Source of the DNA: Sphingomonadaceae bacterium
GTDB taxonomy: Bacteria; Pseudomonadota; Alphaproteobacteria; Sphingomonadales; Sphingomonadaceae
Reading direction: 5' to 3'
Assembly: GCA_009923795.1 (NCBI GenBank)
Contig: RFSU01000105.1
Span: forward strand, 1-8,099
DNA length: 8,099 nt
In this document: in pieces, positions 5,628 to 8,099 of the stretch
Layout of the letters: each line of letters starts with the position of its first letter
How positions within the stretch are numbered: position 1 is the stretch's first letter
The notes under the pieces: model-generated
The model's database searches: none
What the model was told of the DNA's origin: nothing
What the model saw: the letters and a program-made list of their open reading frames with translations, nothing else
Translations under genes and position numbers: made by a program

Positions 5628-7964
5628 ATGGCGAAGAAGATTGCGGATGCCCGCGCTGACTTAGTTTCAGCCCTTGAAGCGCTGGACACGCGCTTGCGCT
5701 GGCTATCGTCTTGGACGGTGCATAATGCCAACCATATTCGTGAGAAGCGCGATGGCCTGAAAGTCGGGGGGCATCAGGCAAGCTGCTCCTCGATGACCGC
5801 AATCATGACGGCGCTCTATTTTCACGCGCTGCGCCCTCAGGATAAGGTGGCGGTGAAGCCGCACGCAGGCCCTGTCTTGCAGGCGATCCATTATCTGTTG
5901 GGCAATCAGTCGCTGGAGCAGTTGCAACGCTTTCGGGCCCTTGGTGGCGCGCAAAGCTATCCGTCGCGGACAAAGGATAAAATCCCTGTCGATTTTTCAA
6001 CGGGGTCTGTCGGCCTTGGTGTTGCCATCACTGCCTTTTCCAGCCTGGTGCAGGACTATTTGATCGCCCATGGTCAAATGGAAGAGCAGGATGCCGGGCG
6101 CATGATCGCGCTGATGGGCGATGCGGAACTGGATGAAGGCAATATCTATGAATGCCTGATTGAGGGCTATAAGCACGATATCCGAAATTCCTGGTGGGTC
6201 GTTGACTATAATCGGCAGTCGCTGGACAGCACGACGGCAGACCGGATGTTCCGGCGCTTTGACGATATTTTTGAAACGTGCGGCTGGCGTGTTGTCACCT
6301 TGAAGCATGGCAAGCTGCAACAAGAGGTTTTTGCCCGGCCCGGTGGGGCGGCGATTGCCGACTGGATCGATAATTGCCCCAATGCCGAATTTGCAGCCCT
6401 CACCTATCAGGGGGGAGCCGCTTGGCGGGAACGGCTGATGGCCGATCTGGGCAGTGGCCCCGATGTCGCCGCGCTGATCGCAAGCTTTGACGATGCGGGC
6501 CTTGCCCATTTGATGACCAATTTGGGTGGCCATTGCATCGAAAGCCTGATCGAGGCCTTTGACGGGGTGCAGGATGATCAGCCGACCTTGTTCATCGCCT
6601 ATACGGTCAAGGGCTATGGCCTGCCGCTGGCCGGGCATAAGGACAATCATTCCGGCATGATGAACCCCGGCCAGATTGACCAATTGCGCACCAGTCTTGG
6701 CATTGCCGAAGGTTCAGAATGGGCCCCTTATGGCGGCCTTGGGGACAATCAAGCGGCGTTGTTGCGGGATTTTGTGGCCAATAGCCCGCTGGCCCACAAG
6801 CCGCGCGACTGGGATGCCCCGCTTATTCCCGTGCCAGACCATTTGCCTGTTCCGGCTTCCGACGCGCAATCGACACAGGCGGCTTTTGGCAACATCCTTC
6901 TTGATCTCGCAAAGTCCGACGCGCCTTTGGCCGACCGGATCGTGACGACAGCACCCGATGTGACGCAAACGACGAATTTAGGTGCGTTCGTCAATCAGCG
7001 CGGGCTGTTTCGCCGATCAGAAACAGTCGACGTTTTTCGGGCCGCCAAAATCCCATCCGCGCAGAAATGGGATGGCCATGCCGCGGGCCAACATATGGAA
7101 CTCGGCATTGCGGAGAACAACTTTTTCCTCGCGCTCACCTCCCTTGGGCTGGCTGGGCCGCATTTCGGTACGCGCCTTATCCCCATTGGGACGGTCTATG
7201 ATCCGTTCATTGCGCGTGGCCTCGATGCGCTGAATTATGGGTGTTATTCCGATGCGCGCTTCCTGCTTGTCGGGACACCATCGGGCCTGACATTGGGGCC
7301 AGAGGGCGGGGCGCACCAATCCATCAACACGCCGCTCATCGGCATGGGTCAGCCCAATCTGGCCTATTTTGAGCCAGCTTGGGCCGATGAAGTCGCCTTG
7401 GTGATGCGCTGGGCCTTTGACTATATGCAGCAACCGGATGGCAGCTCTGTTTATATCCGCCTCAGCACGCGGGTCATTCCGCAAATGTCGCGCGAGAATG
7501 ACGATTGGCAGGGTGATGCGCTCAAGGGCGGTTATTGGCTGCGTAAGCCCGGGCCGCAGGCGGATGCCGCGCTTGTCTTTACCGGGGCAATCGCGCCCGA
7601 AGTGTTGAGCGCTTGGGAACAATTGGCAGAAGACATTCCCGGCATTGGCTTGCTTAACGTCACGTCGCCAGATTTGCTTCATCGGGACTGGTCTCAGCGG
7701 CATGCCTCGCGCTGGGTTGATGGGCAACTGATGGGCTGTCATGCGGAGCATCTGCTGTCGGCGCTTGCGCCGGGGGCAGGGCTGGTCACGGTGATTGATG
7801 GTTCACCGGGAGCGCTTTCTTGGTTGGGCGCTGTGCGCGGCATGCGGGTCAGCCCGCTGGGGATTAACAGCTTTGGCCAAACGGGTGATTTGCCGGATCT
7901 GTACCGCACCTATCGGTTGGATGCAGATGCCATTATCGATGCGGCAGCCGAGCTTTTCATTTAG
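5628..7964 (+). CDS. Transketolase-like ThDP-dependent enzyme, homodimeric 2-oxo acid dehydrogenase E1-like
   Basis: This 778-residue cytoplasmic protein has the full two-domain thiamine diphosphate layout on one chain. An N-terminal pyrophosphate domain contains KPHAGPVLQA around His79, STGSVGLG at about 124-131, and the ThDP/Mg motif running from GDAELDEGN (164-172) to VVDYN (191-195). A central pyrimidine domain contains LGIAENN with the likely proton-relay Glu496 and GPEGGAHQS (557-565). A C-terminal transketolase-type domain follows. YTVKGYGLPLAGHKDNHSG (325-343) and HDIRNSWWVVDYN (183-195) recall homodimeric E1 (AceE) proteins more than sugar transketolases. It is somewhat shorter than AceE (about 880) and longer than transketolase (about 660). 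It probably decarboxylates a 2-oxo acid or transfers an acyl or ketol unit; the substrate is unknown. It diverges from an Lrp-type regulator gene, as some amino acid-responsive E1-like genes do. No E2, E3 or lipoyl domain is encoded here. Confidence 0.88.
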   Translation: MAKKIADARADLVSALEALDTRLRWLSSWTVHNANHIREKRDGLKVGGHQASCSSMTAIMTALYFHALRPQDKVAVKPHAGPVLQAIHYLLGNQSLEQLQRFRALGGAQSYPSRTKDKIPVDFSTGSVGLGVAITAFSSLVQDYLIAHGQMEEQDAGRMIALMGDAELDEGNIYECLIEGYKHDIRNSWWVVDYNRQSLDSTTADRMFRRFDDIFETCGWRVVTLKHGKLQQEVFARPGGAAIADWIDNCPNAEFAALTYQGGAAWRERLMADLGSGPDVAALIASFDDAGLAHLMTNLGGHCIESLIEAFDGVQDDQPTLFIAYTVKGYGLPLAGHKDNHSGMMNPGQIDQLRTSLGIAEGSEWAPYGGLGDNQAALLRDFVANSPLAHKPRDWDAPLIPVPDHLPVPASDAQSTQAAFGNILLDLAKSDAPLADRIVTTAPDVTQTTNLGAFVNQRGLFRRSETVDVFRAAKIPSAQKWDGHAAGQHMELGIAENNFFLALTSLGLAGPHFGTRLIPIGTVYDPFIARGLDALNYGCYSDARFLLVGTPSGLTLGPEGGAHQSINTPLIGMGQPNLAYFEPAWADEVALVMRWAFDYMQQPDGSSVYIRLSTRVIPQMSRENDDWQGDALKGGYWLRKPGPQADAALVFTGAIAPEVLSAWEQLAEDIPGIGLLNVTSPDLLHRDWSQRHASRWVDGQLMGCHAEHLLSALAPGAGLVTVIDGSPGALSWLGAVRGMRVSPLGINSFGQTGDLPDLYRTYRLDADAIIDAAAELFI

Positions 7965-8099
7965 CTGATAAAATAGATTAGAATATCTAATAGTGACCAA
8001 TTACAGGGCTTGTGCAGTTGTCGCGGCGCACCCTGCACTGACATAGCGCGCTGATTATCTCAGGTTTAAATGGGTCAGGCGCTTACATGATGAAAACAA
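7965..8099. other. Non-coding tail downstream of the ThDP gene
   Basis: No gene is supported in these 135 bases. They hold the A/T palindrome at 7977-7991 and an inverted repeat GTGCAG (8012-8017)/CTGCAC (8033-8038) with a 15-base loop and no following T run. Two tandem ATG codons (8087-8092) begin a frame ATG-ATG-AAA-ACA that runs off the window. It could be the start of the next gene, but it lacks a clear Shine-Dalgarno and is too short to judge. Confidence 0.5.
7977..7991. promoter_or_regulatory. Palindrome ATTAGA-ATA-TCTAAT after the ThDP gene
   Basis: There are perfect 6-bp arms around a 3-base spacer, 12 bases past the stop codon. It shares TTAGA and TCTAA arms with the palindrome in the regulator's promoter region, but with a tighter centre. 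There is no T run behind it and the stem is A/T only, so an intrinsic terminator is unlikely; an operator for the ThDP region or the next gene is the better guess. Confidence 0.4.

Noticed and set aside
6117..6125. ThDP motif reads GDA rather than GDG, possibly an inactive enzyme
   Set aside because: The Asp and the downstream Asn (VVDYN) are intact, and as far as I recall GDAELDEGN is the usual form in this E1-like subfamily, so it is not evidence of lost activity.
5997..6683. Open frame of 228 codons on the minus strand inside the ThDP enzyme gene
   Set aside because: It lies wholly antisense to a gene with clear ThDP motifs, has no recognisable domain, and is a common by-product of GC-biased codon use.
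7017..7751. Open frame of 244 codons on the minus strand inside the ThDP enzyme gene
   Set aside because: It is antisense to the conserved pyrimidine and C-terminal domains. The translation is rich in Arg, Pro and Gly with no family features.
8012..8038. Inverted repeat GTGCAG/CTGCAC as a terminator of the ThDP gene
   Set aside because: It has a 15-base loop and is not followed by a T run, so it does not qualify as an intrinsic terminator.
7993..8046. Small GTG-initiated frame of 17 codons after the ThDP gene
   Set aside because: It has no ribosome-binding site, the start directly abuts the palindrome, and the length is well within chance.

Overview
The window looks like chromosomal DNA from an alphaproteobacterium. 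This is inferred from tight gene packing, GC-rich codon use, and the family mix: a GabP-like permease, an omega-amino acid transaminase, an Lrp-type regulator and a transketolase-like ThDP protein. No database search was possible, so the taxonomy is a judgement. No rRNA, tRNA, CRISPR array or mobile element was seen.

Layout. (1) Bases 2-697, plus strand: the 3' part of a zinc-type medium-chain alcohol dehydrogenase/quinone oxidoreductase, cut by the window edge. It converges, with a 3-base gap, on a leftward gene string. (2) Bases 5499 down to 701, minus strand, in transcription order: an Lrp/AsnC regulator, a GabP-like amino acid permease, a class III omega-amino acid transaminase, a membrane di-iron fatty acid hydroxylase/sterol desaturase, and an unrecognised protein with 6-7 membrane segments. 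Gaps are 17, 103 and 9 bases, then a 1-base stop/start overlap, so most or all may be one operon. The 103-base gap holds a 24-bp near-palindrome and may contain a second promoter. (3) Bases 5628-7964, plus strand, divergent from the regulator: a 778-residue ThDP enzyme resembling transketolase and homodimeric 2-oxo acid dehydrogenase E1. The intergenic region between them carries an Lrp-box-like palindrome and repeated half-sites. A related palindrome lies just past the end of the ThDP gene, followed by a non-coding tail to the window edge.

How the genes may fit together. The permease and transaminase suggest uptake of an omega-amino acid such as GABA or beta-alanine and its transamination with pyruvate to a semialdehyde plus alanine. 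The adjacent Lrp-type protein would be the local regulator, probably also acting on the divergent ThDP gene. The semialdehyde dehydrogenase expected for this route is not in the window, nor are E2/E3 partners for the ThDP enzyme. The hydroxylase and its coupled membrane partner look like a separate lipid-modification pair at the operon's end. No clearly new system was identified. The points most worth a second look are the possible helix deletion and His-to-Asn change in the transaminase, the repeated operator-like palindromes, the orphan ThDP enzyme, and the coupled hydroxylase/membrane-protein pair.
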